The notes beneath the pieces are model-generated. The model saw only the letters and a program-made list of their open reading frames with translations. It made no database searches and had not been told where the DNA came from. From contig JAUGWO010000115.1 in assembly GCA_049724395.1 (NCBI GenBank), positions 1-64,000 of the forward strand: DNA of 64,000 nt, given 5' to 3'. Source of the stretch: Spongospora subterranea f. sp. subterranea. Its lineage: Eukaryota; Endomyxa: Phytomyxea; Phytomyxea; Plasmodiophorida. A program made the translations under genes and the position numbers. Shown piece by piece: positions 10,276 through 22,130 of this stretch; position 1 is the first letter of the stretch, and each line of letters opens with the position of its first letter.

Positions 10276-11922
10276 ATGACAATGAGGTTGACCGATATTG
10301 TATTTTTTGTCATCTTCTCGTGGTCATCGGCTGCACCTTGTCTTGAGATTGGGGTTCATGTTGTGAATGACGCCCTGATCTACCGCCGTCTGGGCGGCCG
10401 GGTCGAACAGGTTGCTCGTGATCTCATTGCCGAAACCTCAAACATGTTCATCAACTCTGATGCTCCTGGAGTACAATGTTTACGTCTTCGGTTTACTGGT
10501 ATCTGCAATTCGATGTTGCAAGTACCTCGGAATGAGTTTATTTCTGATTTATGATCAACACAAATACTTTCTGATTTAGGGTTTGGTTTATGCAGACAAA
10601 CAGGATGTCTGACGTTTGCCTTTGTGATTTGGATTAGGTCAAACGACATTGACGGAATTTGGCCCGTTGTCATATCAAACATGTGATGGCAACTGCGGCG
10701 AAGGCGCCACAAAGTCCTCCGTTGACCCAATGCGCCTATTGGATGATTTCACGACCTTCGCACGACAACGCCCTCCAATGTCGGGATTAACGCTGTTGCT
10801 GACGGGTGCTGCATTTCCGGGGTCGTCAAGAGGTTTATCGAACCAGGCAACGTTGTGCACGGTGAACGCCCTTGGAACGGTCAGTGTCCAAACGGGATCC
10901 TCGCTTCATCATGCACAGCTCATCGCGCACGAGATCGGGCACATATCGTCGATGACGCATACAAAAAATGCCAAGTCAATTATGATTGACCGTTCGTCTC
11001 CCTTTTCACTGCCAACAACTTTCGCACCAGATGATTTGAGAAAGGTGACGTCGTCAGGAGAATGTCCAGTTCCGAACGAAACCGCCTCCCAATGCGGTAA
11101 TGGACTTGTTGATGACGGTGAAGAATGTGATCCAGGAATGAATGATGACGCGTGCTGCGATCGATGCCGACTGGCCAACGGTTGTCAATGCGCTCAATCG
11201 GATGCGTGCTGCATCGATGGGCGAATTGCGCCAGCAGGTCAACGGTGTCGTCCTGCGCAAGAGAGTATTTGTGATCGCGAGGAGTTCTGTGATGGTGTCG
11301 ATCGCCGCTGTCCTGCCGATGATTTCGCCCCGGTCGGTACACCGTGTATTGATGTAAACGGCAGTGCATCCCAGTGTTTTGACGGGCAATGTGCTCTATC
11401 TCCTGATTCGCAATGTCGTAATACGGGTTTGCAACATTTGATGTTCTCGTGCCCGACAAAACTCTGCAATGTAAGTCAATTACAGAACTTGATGTTGACT
11501 TATATTGTTAATCTACATTGCAGAGATTATACTGTTCAGCAACGGCTGAGCCAACCCGCCAAGATTGTTCTGCGTTCGTGGAAAGGAACGTGGCCGATGG
11601 CACCGTTTGTGGTACCGATCACATTTGCATGGATGGATCGTGTGTCGCCGCTGATGACGTCAATGACGAATTAGTAGCTGAATCGCGAGCGCGGCGAGAG
11701 CAAAAATTTCAATGGGATGTATCGCCTTGGAGCGAATGCAGACAGCATGGAGCCAAGTGCATCCAGACACGGCAAGTCGTTTGCCACAATGACGATCAAC
11801 AATGCAGTCACGATCGCCCTAGCGCCCAGAGGCGCTGTCTCTGCGACCTCACCTCCACGTCGTCATCGTTCATTTCCCATATCGGGGTCATTATGGTCGC
11901 TTTGACTTGGGTCGTACTTTGA
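10276..11922 (+). CDS. Secreted ADAM/reprolysin-like metalloprotease with disintegrin and TSP1 domains
   Basis: Exon 1 starts at ATG 10276 with a signal peptide (RLTDIVFFVIFSWSSAAPC) and runs straight into the start of a reprolysin domain. After an intron of about 110 bases (roughly 10520-10637), exon 2 carries the zinc site HEIGHISSMTH (HExxHxxxxxH), then a disintegrin domain from CGNGLVDDGEECDPG to DDFAPVGTPC with the expected cysteine ladder. A clear intron at about 11470-11521 (GTAAGTC...TTGCAG) leads to a Cys-rich segment, then a thrombospondin type 1 repeat (WDVSPWSECRQHGAKC). The protein ends in a hydrophobic tail (SFISHIGVIMVALTWVVL) with no cytoplasmic part, suggesting a GPI anchor or tail anchor. 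No room exists for the usual ADAM prodomain or cysteine switch between signal peptide and protease domain. Confidence 0.85.
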
Positions 11923-11960
11923 GAATATATATTTATAACTATTTGAAATTTTCGTAATTA

Positions 11961-12465
11961 TTAGATAAACAAGTTGTTTTTTTGCGTCAGAGTACCCGAG
12001 CCGTTTTCTGTAGCGCCATGGGCATTACTTAAAGTGTTCAGTAGGTTAATGAGATTCATGAAGGGTAATCTTACAATGTCGACTCTTGATATCGTTATGA
12101 AAGGATCTGACGGAACTGGATCATCGGGATTCCTGAGCGAATTCAGGGCGACGGACCGGGCCCGTCGTCGCATTTCCTCGAGGCGTTTGACCTCGTCTTT
12201 TTTGTTATCATTCATGTCTCGTCCAACCCATCCCAGCACAAAAGCAACCGGACCTGACAGAATGAATACTGGCACATTCCTGTTTCAAAAAACCTAGCGC
12301 CACTTTCAGTGAACACATACTGGTCTTTTGATGACGTGCCATAAATGACATGATTGCCATTCTGCCTTCTGTATTAGAGAGATACAGACGTACAGCAGCG
12401 CGCAGGTTGATCTGTGATTCTGTGTCTTGGGCTGATGACCGGCAGGACGGATTTGTGGCGTACAC
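11961..12465 (-). CDS. Small predicted membrane protein, unrecognised
   Basis: Two minus-strand frames look like parts of one spliced gene. The upstream part (12465-12310) encodes a segment ending MAIMSFMARHQKT and is followed by a good donor (GTATGTG). The downstream part (to 11961) has a hydrophobic stretch (VFILSGPVAFVLGWVG), then a charged helix (NDNKKDEVKRLEEMRRRAR). The exact joint does not resolve cleanly with the visible acceptors, and the start codon is not certain. The gene converges on the metalloprotease gene, whose stop is only about 40 bases away. No family is recognised. Confidence 0.4.
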
Positions 12466-12559
12466 TAATGGACCTGCGCCATATTGTAGGGTTTATGGCG
12501 AAAAAGAGGCTGGTACATTGACAGGTTGGGACCTTGAACTTCTATTTCAAGGCTGATTC

Positions 12560-13780
12560 GGATTTGTTATTCAACAACTGGCTCCATTTAGTTCTGATTC
12601 GCTAATATGCTCACAGTGCTGACATGGCTGCCGATACCCGCTCAGCAGCTCAATTTTACATTTTCATGTCATAAGGTCAGAGAAAAGGTCGTTAACCCGA
12701 TTGTTTAATTGATGTATTTTGACTATTTTCATATATATATAATTTTGGCATTGGTTTTATTATATGGCAAAGACTCACGTCTATACGAAGGCGAAAATGC
12801 TCTTATTTATTTGAACTAATTAAACCACTCCATTTTTCGGGGTTTACCATCAGTATTTGTTGGGGGTCTTTGCAATCAAAAAAATTCCCTGTTATAGTAC
12901 TCCCAGTTGTTTCCCTATTTCCACCTGGCCGCTACAAGTACCCTTGGGTATCCATTGAAGGAGCCTATTAGACCAGATTACAGTTGGGATAGGTGCTATA
13001 GTCCAGTGACCATGAGATGACAGAAAGAACAATAAGAAATATCAGATCATATCGAATTCTGAAACAAGAATCACCCGTTGGAAGTCCCTTGGGGTCCATT
13101 GTTCCGCCCCTGCCATGCTGCTAGTGCTAACAGCTGCACCAACAACATGGCTCTCTCCGATACCAGTAAAACCACCTATATTTAGACTTGATGAAAAGAG
13201 TTTCAACCGGCGTCAATCCTGAGTCCGCGTTTAATGCACAAGTGCAGACCAATGAAGCTTCCACGAGTTTCCTGCTGTTGAAAAGCAGGACCACGCGACC
13301 ATATCATGGGTTTTCACTCAAATTGAAGATTCTCAACGAACGTTACGTTATCAAAAACTTTTAGCTATATACATGATCAGCAAATTGTGTCAAATGTTTG
13401 TTTGACTAGAAAACATGATACATATCCAATCCTGCGTGAAGACTTGGTGTTGAGTTGCGTTTTGAAGCCAAGTTGGACATGTCGAATGACTATTTCAATC
13501 GTATTGCTGGACCAATTTATATCAACATTAATAAAACGATGGAGAAGTGAAATCGACAACGATGATGGTCCCGGATTCACGCGTCAGACTCATCAGTCGA
13601 TTAATGTACGCACCCGTCATACAGTTGAGGGTGTGAATAAGTGGGTAACGTGGTTTGGCATGCAACAGTCTCAACAGCTGGCCCTGTGTCAACAACTGAT
13701 AAATTGAACCCCCTAAAGAGTCATGCACTGTATGCTGTAACCCTTTTCAACAACATTTCGGAAACGATTTCAATCACTTT
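12560..13780. other. No gene supported; AT-rich spacer
   Basis: Apart from a 106-codon frame at 13387-13707 without recognisable features, there is no coding signal over about 1.2 kb. It may include decayed element sequence. Confidence 0.4.
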
Positions 13781-13783
13781 ACA

Positions 13784-14415
13784 ATGAAGAAGATTACAGA
13801 ATTCGCCAAATACGCGATTGCGGACCTTGTAGATGGATGGTCTAAGCATCCCGGAAATGGTGCGTTCATCGTTTTAGATCCATTGTCCGATCGTGACCTT
13901 CCCAACACTATCGTCTGCTGCAGTTTTGCTAACCCTGTCCGGATTTACAATATACGGCGTCAAAACATCCAAAGACCAAATGAAAACATTGACAAACATA
14001 CAGGAAACCCAGAAAGCGTCGTTACAAATGCTCAAACAATTAAAGGTGATAACAAACTCAAAAAAAGTGGTTGAAGATTGCGTCTGATCAATGTTTTAGG
14101 AAAAAATAGGTTATACAAACACAAAAATAATGGTTGAAGATTGTGTTTGATCAATGTTTTAGATGGAGCAGCATAGCGCCAAGAAGTGGTCGAGTAGGAA
14201 GAGGGTCGATTCCAAGCAGAGACAAGTGAAAGCCAAGGCGGTACGGGCGGCGATTGAATCATAATAAACTTCATTGCACACCCAGATGATATTCCTCCAG
14301 GGATTTGCCGAGTTATCGCCGATCTGCCATCGCTGTAGTTGAATGTTGCCCAATCCCATTGTGCAAGTATATTCCACCAAACGGATCGTGCCGACTTTGG
14401 ATGCATAAAAAGCAT
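13784..14415 (+). repeat. Mosaic duplication block 1 (copies of segments found at 16418-17540)
   Basis: Bases 13890-14070 match 16800-17005 directly and 16650-16793 in inverse. Bases 14074-14163 contain a near-tandem 57-63-bp duplication centred on TGATCAATGTTTTAG, matched in inverse at 16518-16640. Bases 14165-14275 are an inverted copy of the 3' end of the SURF6-like gene (17441-17540), and 14275-14415 copy that gene's 3' flank (17290-17440). The first segment keeps an open frame in two copies (SSAAVLLTLSGFTIYGVKTS then a charged helix), so it may be a captured exon. Confidence 0.75.
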
Positions 14416-14430
14416 TGGTGTTTTACTTTG

Positions 14431-14823
14431 TCATCGAGAAGGGGGCTCCAGAAATAAAGTGTATGTTAAGCCCCTTGCTTCTGATAAGCCTCGTCTAAAG
14501 TTTGTATTTCTCCTTCCTTGTTCGAAACACTCTAAAAATAAACGTGCTCGGGTTTCGTTTTTCACCGTAGATGTAAACTCAGGCAGCCATACGACACTGT
14601 CCGATACTGCTTTCATAGTTTCGCGGATAACGCGCGCCGCTACAGTTGCGTGGTGGGTACTGGGTACGTTTTGGGTAGTTGCGCGGTTAGCAGACTCGTA
14701 ACAGACAATCTGGTTCTGATAGCGTACTTTTATGATTGAACGAGTTTTTCCACCATGGCTGATACCTCCAAGCGATGAGACGTTGGACAAATACAAACAT
14801 ATCTGGCGCCTCAAACTCTTCAT
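14431..14823 (-). CDS. Unrecognised 130-codon ORF
   Basis: An open minus-strand frame of 130 codons starting MKSLRRQICLYLSN. It has no recognisable domain, signal or membrane segment. It lies between duplicated segments and may be part of a decayed element rather than a host gene. Confidence 0.2.
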   Translation of the reverse strand: MKSLRRQICLYLSNVSSLGGISHGGKTRSIIKVRYQNQIVCYESANRATTQNVPSTHHATVAARVIRETMKAVSDSVVWLPEFTSTVKNETRARLFLECFEQGRRNTNFRRGLSEARGLTYTLFLEPPSR

Positions 14824-16417
14824 CAGCTAGAGTCACTCCAATGAAACTAAACTTCGTGCCCGTCACGAAACCGGTTTGATGTAGCGTATCTGATTTTCAT
14901 CAGCACTTTACTGCTGCAGTGGTTTTTATGAGTTTGTTGAATTGCCGATACATTGCGATTACATTGTTATCGCAATGAAAGGTGTTCTTCCACCTGCAGT
15001 TACAGTTACCGTCAGACGATGTTACATCTCAGTAATCGCCAGGATACTATCGTCATGTCAACTGGAGTTTTACTACTTGAACACGAAGGATTTTTTGAAG
15101 TTGAATTGCCTTGAAAAGAGCGCTAAACCGGCTTGGAACTTATGTCTTGCGTAATTACTCTCACTTGGTCCAACTTGACAAGCTCATTCGTTGCATGTAT
15201 TGAAGTTCTTGGGGTCATGTACTAAACTGTGATAATCGTGAAGTTCTTTTAGGTCGTCCGCTACTTCTATGTCTGAAAAGTGAAGTTGACCAGCAACTCT
15301 GCGAGCTGGGAAAACAAGGTTATTAGATCACTGATACCACTGATTCTTCTATATTGTCGGAACATCTTAAAATTGATGACCTCGATGACAGCAGTGTCTC
15401 TGTTTTGAATCAAGATGAGGCCAACAAAACTCTTGATCTACGCGTTGCTGAAGCTGCACGCATTGCTCCTCCTGAAATTGCTGCAACTCTTCTAGCGTAC
15501 ATTGATGAATTTCGGCACATATTTCCGAGACACCTTAGGCCCAGATCCTCCGATCAAGGTCGAGCCTGTTATATTACAGGTGAAGGAATAGGCTGTTCAA
15601 ATTTGGGCAAACCCCAACGACATATACCTACCTATTCATGCTGAATTTTTTGTCTTCCCATTTTCGCCAACCCACCGAATTTGGATTTGTGTGCGAGAAC
15701 CCGCATTCTCACTGGGCCTCCCCTGTGTTTTGCGTTTTCTGGGGCCAATCGAAATTTTCGGTCAGTCGTTGATCTGCGAGTACCTAATTCTTTACTTAAA
15801 CGTCTTGTCTGGCCGATGCCGGGTTTAATTATGGCTGGCTCATATTTATCTGACTCTCACGTTGATGCCGTTTTTTACGCTTACAAACGTTTCTGGCAGT
15901 TTCCCATTGCTCGTGCTATAGAGTCTTAATTCATGATGACACCATTCGGAATTGTCACCCCGTGTCGTTTACCGCAAGGCAACACCAACTCGGTTTTCGC
16001 ATCCCAACATGGTATGGGTCAGATATTTCGAGGTGTTTTATTTCATGAACCAACTTTTGATATGGGTTGATGATTTTTGGCACATTCTCCAAAACCAGAA
16101 TCATTGCTTTTGATATCAAATCAGTTTTAAGTTCAATGTCATAAGTTTGGTCTCAAGCTGAACACTTCGTGATGCTCTTTTCACCTACGTGAAGCCAAAT
16201 ATTGCGGAAAACCTATTCAGAACACGGTTGCCGTCATGATCCTTCGAGGATATCTGCATTCAACAAAATGCCAGTTCCAAGCACCGATGCTGATTTAATG
16301 CAATTTATATGTGCATCTACGTGGTTAATTTCACATATTACTGAATTCGAACCGCTGATTCAGCCCCTCCGCCAATTACTCGAAATCCTTAAAATCGGAC
16401 GTCAGATCACAACCAGA

Positions 16418-17245
16418 GGTATTATGACTCAATCGCCGCCCGTACCGCCTTGGCTTCACTTGTTTTTCCTTGGACTCCACCCTCTTCCTACTCGACCACT
16501 TCTTGGCGCTATGCTGCTCGATACAAAACATTGGTCAGACACAATCTTCAACCGCTATTTTTGAGTTTGTATAACTTAGTTTTTCCTAAAACATTGATCA
16601 GACACAATCTTCAACCACTATTTTTGAGTTTGTCATCATCTTTATTTGTTTGAGCATTTGTAACGACGCTTTCTGGGTTTCCTGTATGTTTGTCAATGTT
16701 TTCATTTACTCTTGGGATCCGTATAAGGTGAAACCAGACAGGTTTAGCAAAACTGCAGCAGACGATGGTGCTAGGAAGGCCATGATCGGACAATGGATCT
16801 AAAACTCACTGACCTTCCTAACACCATCGTCTGCTGCAGTTTTGCTAACCCTGTCAGGTTTCACAATATACGGTGTCAAGACATCACATGACCTGGTGAA
16901 AACATTAACAAGGATACAGGAATCCCAGTCAGAGTCGTCAGAAATGCTCAAACAAATAAAGGTGATGACAAACAAAAAAATAAGATTTTGTCTGATCAAT
17001 GTTTTAGATTACATGAACCCGAGAACTTCACTACAGGCAACGAATGAGTTTATCAAAGCTGGAAGATGTGAAAATAATTACGCAAGACATAAGTTCCAAG
17101 CCTGTTTAGCGCTCTTTTCTGGGCGGTTCAACTTCAATAGATCCTTCGTGTTCAAGTGAAAACTCCAGTTGACATGACGATTAAGTAACATAACGATATG
17201 ATTCTCGCGATCTGACCACATTACGCTCGTTGAGATGTAGTAACA
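16418..17245. repeat. Mosaic duplication block 2 with head-to-head inverted copies
   Basis: Bases 16418-16510 are a copy of the 3' end of the SURF6-like gene. Bases 16510-16650 carry the TGATCAATGTTTTAG-type repeats. Bases 16650-16793 and 16800-17005 are two diverged copies of one segment arranged head to head around position 16796, and would pair as a hairpin with arms of about 150-190 bases. Bases 17010-17240 are an inverted copy of 15000-15230. The block interrupts the Ty3-type fossil. Confidence 0.75.
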
Positions 17246-17440
17246 TCGTAAAAACGAATCCGGAGCACGGTTATTTTAAGAGCCCCCTTCTCGTTGACAA
17301 CTTTGTAAAACACAAATGGTTTTTATACATCCAAATTCGGCTCTATCCGTTTAATGGAATATACTTGCACAATGGTATTGGGCGATTGGCGACAACTCGG
17401 CAAACCCCTGGAGGAATCATCTGGGTGTGTTTGAAGTTTA

Positions 17441-17824
17441 TTATGACTCAATCGCCGCCCGTACCGCCTTGGCTTTCACTTGTTTCTCCTTGGATTCAAC
17501 CCTCTTCCTACTCGACCTGTTCTTGGCGCTATGCTGCTTCTTGCTTTCTTGCGCTTTCAGCCATTTATTCAGCAGCTTGGGATCGTTCTTGGCCTTGATT
17601 CCTTGCGCTTTCAGCATAACCAGCTTGCTGCTTTCTTTCTGCTGCAAATTGATCGTCTCGGCCGGATCGAGCTTCTTCAGCTTGTGCTCGAATTTCTCAG
17701 CGTTCTCTAACGCTGTCACTAATTGCTTGCGTCTACTGTCTTTCTTGTTCCGGCGGGAACCTTTGACGAGAGCATCGACGTGCAGACTACCGAACATGAT
17801 GTCTTCGTTCGGCTCTGCTGCCAT
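17441..17824 (-). CDS. SURF6/Rrp14-like ribosome-biogenesis protein
   Basis: The 127-residue lysine-rich protein starts at MAAEPNEDIMFGSLHVDAL and resembles the C-terminal domain of SURF6 (Rrp14 in yeast), a nucleolar RNA-binding protein needed for ribosomal subunit maturation. Telling segments are a basic stretch, ENAEKFEHKLKKLDPAE, then LKAQGIKAKNDPKLLNKWLK and SAKNRSSRKRVESKEKQVKAK, matching the family's G-x-K-x-K-D-D-P-K-L-L-K-K core and basic tail. It is shorter than typical family members and consists of little but this domain. It is a single exon. Its start lies about 350 bases from the divergent small gene at 18173. The last 100 bases of the gene and its 3' flank have been duplicated at 14165-14415 and 16418-16510. 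Confidence 0.68.
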   Translation of the reverse strand: MAAEPNEDIMFGSLHVDALVKGSRRNKKDSRRKQLVTALENAEKFEHKLKKLDPAETINLQQKESSKLVMLKAQGIKAKNDPKLLNKWLKAQESKKQHSAKNRSSRKRVESKEKQVKAKAVRAAIES

Positions 17825-18172
17825 TTCAAAATACTTTCTTTGATATTTTTTTTGCTTCAACAGCTTTTAAACCGGTACCGGGTGTGGTCACGGCCACAAC
17901 GATGTCAGTGAATCGGCGTCCCGAATCAATCAGCAACTTAAGGAATCGCAATCAGGCTACAGCGACTTCTCAAGGAAAAGACCAAAGTGAGAAGAACAGT
18001 CGGCCTAGGCTTTATCCTCTGACGCGAACGTGTGTAGGAAATATTAGTATTGAATAGTGAAGTGGCACAAAACATGACCAAACTGAAAGAATCGTCAAAT
18101 TGAATGGGATTGTTAGAGAACGCTTTCGTAAACATTTAGGTCCCTCTCAACGTCTTTTGGGTTTAGGCTTCG

Positions 18173-18475
18173 ATGATGGCTCAAATACAAATGTCGACCA
18201 CCAATTTGTATACTCGCGTTTTGCAGTCGTACGAACAACGTAGACCGAAAGGCATTGAGCCTGATGCGTCGAATTTCAATAGAGACCGACAGGACATCGA
18301 TTACCTATCGCGACTGTTGAGCGAAATCGGGGATCGGCTGATCGAGGTGACCGAGATTTGCGACGAATACGCAGCTGAAGCTGTGACTGCGTCGAAGACT
18401 TCGTCTGCCGTCAAGCCGCATCAAACTCGTAGACTTGAAAGGGCACCAGTTGACGAAATGTTTTTATCGGATTAA
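18173..18475 (+). CDS. Small predicted coiled-coil protein, unrecognised
   Basis: A 100-codon open frame starting at MMAQIQMSTTNLYTRVLQSYEQRR. It contains a helical stretch (RQDIDYLSRLLSEIGDRLIEVTEICDEY) with heptad-like spacing. No domain is recognised. It is divergent from the SURF6-like gene, and about 350 bases of shared upstream sequence could hold both promoters. A mariner scrap begins immediately after its stop codon. Confidence 0.45.
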   Translation: MMAQIQMSTTNLYTRVLQSYEQRRPKGIEPDASNFNRDRQDIDYLSRLLSEIGDRLIEVTEICDEYAAEAVTASKTSSAVKPHQTRRLERAPVDEMFLSD

Positions 18476-19366
18476 GGTCAATTTTCACAAAAATCGAATT
18501 GCATTATTTGATCACGAAAACAGTTGATATCTTTCATATGTAGTGATTTTGTAGCGACACCCCTATACTTTTCACTGTTCTGTCTTCGCTCAAAAATGAC
18601 GCTTTGAATCTTTTGAATGAGGCAATACACAAAATATGGGCTGGCTGTCAACGGTGCTACATTGTTCATGTCATGAAAAACGCTTTCAAATATCATTTCT
18701 CAATAGTGGCTTTCGCGAATATAAGAACGGGGCTCGTGCTGAACAGGCGTTTGTCACGAAATCTATTTTTGATAAACAGGAAACAGTTCCTGGATGCTGT
18801 GATTGCGAAAGTCATCGCAACGATCAAGTCCAAGTTTCCTAAAAACGCTCCAGTTTTCATGCAGCAGAATAATGCGCTATCGCATAAAAAAGGCATTTAT
18901 TCGAAAAATTTGATCAAGGCTCATCCGTTTGGTATGTCAACCGGCGAACAGGACACTGAAGCGCCAGGGAACCGGGACAACAGTTGATTTCGACAATCAT
19001 TGAATCGTTTGAAACACTGGACCTGCTGAAGCAAAGTTTTCACATTGCAGTTCGTTCTAAGCTCCCGCAATGCAGACGGAGGCGCGGCAACCGATAGTTG
19101 ATCCCTCATACGGGGATGACGAAACCGGCAAAATGTAGATTAGCTCGAATGGCCTATCGGACTATCGCCGTAAACGATGAAAACAACCGTTGGCAAAACA
19201 ACTTGGACAACTAAATACAAGCTGAAATTGTGTTTCTTTGTGGATGGTTTTTCTAACAAAGTAAGTGGTCCACAGAAAGTGGTCCTATATGTGTCTGTGA
19301 TTATGAAGCCATATCGACCACATATTTTGGAACAAACAAGTGCTGGAACGGAGGGAGTAATAACGA
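18476..19366 (+). mobile_element. Mariner-like transposon remnant
   Basis: The segment encodes a broken piece of Tc1/mariner transposase, with KQFLDAVIAKVIATIKSKFP followed by a QQNNALSH motif that corresponds to the QQDNAxxH catalytic region. Its right end at about 19350-19366 (GGAACGGAGGGAGTAATAA) is the inverse of a Stowaway-type terminus. Bases 18476-18750 are about as similar to 60322-60600 as two old copies of one family would be. The second catalytic Asp reads Asn here. The transposase has several breaks. Confidence 0.7.
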
Positions 19367-22130
19367 TGCTGTGAGCGTTTTTCCTTGTCGGCAATCATGG
19401 TTAAAGAAGATAGTTACTTCGGCGATCCTCAATAGGTCACTTCCAATCGTCGCAGCCGATCTGCAACAATATCTGTGCGCCCTCATTTGGATTCGTTCGT
19501 GCATCTCACGTTTCGGATCTCTCACCTCATCAAAACTTATTGCTGCATCGCGTGATGCCAAACGCTTGAAAACAAAGTTGCCTCAAACGAATGATGGTCA
19601 ACTCCGCTGGTCATTATCGAGAAAGAGGCTTTTCCTCTCATTGGAAGATGCCATCGCTGGAAGCGCTACCTGCTCAGTCGACTTTTACTTCTCATATTTA
19701 CTGGTCATCGAAATTTAGTTTACATATTTGACCCCCTTGGTCGCATTTCCATGGCAAGCCGCATTACTGGTGACCGTCTCGACCGATGGAAACTGCAGAT
19801 AAAAAATCTCAATCGTCGCATTGAACACATATCTGGTGAGGATAACGTTTGGGAGGATTTAGGCACCCGCTGGTGGACCCAGCATTTGTCATTGTTTTAA
19901 GCCGCACTCTCAACATGAAGAGTTCATCGTGTTATCTTCAAAGATTATGAAATTGCTGGGGATTTCACTGCCAATTGTTATGGAAATCCGCAATTCACAA
20001 CAATCATTCATCGGAGAGCACAACATTTATCCACATGAAAATACATCATTTCCTGAATCAACACCCGCTCATTCTCGTGAATGACACCTGGAGAACCCCG
20101 GAAAAACAATTCTGGATTCCTTTCACTACACTTCAGACTAAAATCATGTGACATATGGGACTAATCAGGTCATGTTGCCCCCTGATTCCGCTAATTGCAG
20201 TATTTCTATGGTGCTCTCGCAAGTGTCTACATTGTTTGACGTCAGGGACTTTATGATCCCTCGACCATTTGGTCACGCTATTCTCGCAAGCAAGCCGAAC
20301 AAAGTCATACATTATGACTATTTGCTCATTGGCAATTCACGTCGTGGATACTCCCACCCCTTTCAGTACGTTCTAGTCATCAAAGACTATCTGAGTAACA
20401 TCGTTGGGCTAATTCCCTGCGAAGCTGCCGAACATTTCACAGTGGTAGATGGTCTGTTGAATTGGTTCAAGAAATTTGGGATCGTTTTCCAGCACGTTCG
20501 AGATCAAGGTCCATATTTCAAGAATCGAGTAGTTCAGGAACTGTGTTCTCGTCTACATATCAAACAGCATTTCGTCTCTGCCTATACCCAATGGGCTAAG
20601 GTTGTCAACCGCCACATTCTGTTTTTATTATTGAAATCATTACTATCCGAAATTGGTCTACCGTTTCAAGATTGGCCAAGTTTGATTCCTTTCGTAAATA
20701 TGGTGATTAACCAGAGGGTTCGCCCTCGCATTGGGTTCGCCCCTGGAAGCCTATTGCCCTCATGACAAGTATTTTCCTATCACGATTTGAAAATTTGGCG
20801 ACACTCACCATTTCCTTGATTGATGCGATGGATGAAATTCAGAATGAAGCCTCAGATCGCATTTCTGATCAGCGGCAGCAGCAACACAAGGTCAAAACGT
20901 AGACAGGTCAAAAGTGATTAACTTTGCTGTGGGCGACAACTTCCTTGTTGCAACAAGCATTCAACAACACAGTCGAAAGTCTCAGTACAATTGATCAGGA
21001 ACATCGCAAATTGTGGACATCGTCAACGAACACATTGGCGTTGTTCGTGATCTGATTACGAATGAGTCTGCCGAAGTACATGCTCAACCTGTCAAATATT
21101 ACGACGATGCCAGCCTGAAATCGAAGGCTGAACTTTTTGAAAATATCTTTATCACGAATGGATCTTATAATATGGTCAACAAATAACCGAGTTTCTCAAG
21201 AATCCGATTCAGGCGAGCCTGACGTCCTACCTAGTTTTCTGGAAAGGATTTTGAACCGTCCAATTCTACATGGGAGCCATTTACTTCCACGGTCGAAGAT
21301 GTACCTCCTGAGGTGAAAACGTTTCTGAAAACGCGTCCTCATCAACCTTTTTTTATTTCTTTGCTGAACTCCGTTTAGAGAATGGGAGTGTTTTGCAGCC
21401 CTATCGCAGCCATTGTACTCCCCTCATGCCGCTCGACCTATTCACAATATGATACTCCTCAAAAAACAATTATCTTTGAGACGAATGGTAGAAAAATTCT
21501 TGCGCTGAAAAGCAAAGCTTCAAATTCATGCTGAAGAAAAACAATTGTTTCTCATTTAAATGGCGCTGTTTTGGCACCAACCTTGGCGAGTTTGACACAA
21601 TCCATGCTGTAAATATTGTTTACTATGATCAATAAGGTGGTTCGAAATAAGCCCTGCCGTTTGGCAAATAATTATACTGTAAGTATACCATAATACTGGA
21701 ACTGTTTTGGACTCAAAAATGGCGATGAGCAGATATTTCATGCTGAGAGAGATTCCATTACAATTGGCGCTGTTTTGAATCAACCCTGGCAATTGAGTGG
21801 CAATGAAAGGACTTAATTATTGCACAGTGGAATAAAGCTCCAGTTATTGGTACACCTGGGCCGCAGCCCTATACAATTACATAGTGACTGTGTAACGCTT
21901 CGATAGGGACATGATCTCGTAAGTCACAATCCAATCGACAATTACAACTTTGTTCTCATAAACGGTCTCTGGGCCAAGACCCAATCTCCGGTCTCTCCAT
22001 CTCTCTGGTTCTACCTCTTTTTGAACTACTCATGGATCTTGATCGTGGCAAGGTTCAGATAAGTCCAGATGCGGTATCGCAACGACTGACGTTAAGATTT
22101 GCAGACTGTCGCAGTTCCATTACTCTCAAA

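Larger units (their letters stand above)
14990..21190 (+). mobile_element. Ty3/Gypsy-type LTR retroelement fossil, fragmented and interrupted
   Basis: Separated segments on the plus strand show the order expected of a Ty3/Gypsy (Metaviridae) pol region. Reverse-transcriptase-like sequence lies at about 15354-16417, RNase H-like sequence at about 19600-19900, the integrase core at about 20150-20760, and a weak post-integrase domain at about 20930-21150. The piece at about 15000-15230 is upstream element sequence, also present inverted at 17010-17240. The element is broken by many changes and looks old. Between its RT and RNase H parts lie about 3 kb of other DNA, including mosaic duplications, the SURF6-like gene, a small coiled-coil gene and a mariner scrap. 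No LTR pair could be recognised. Confidence 0.75.
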
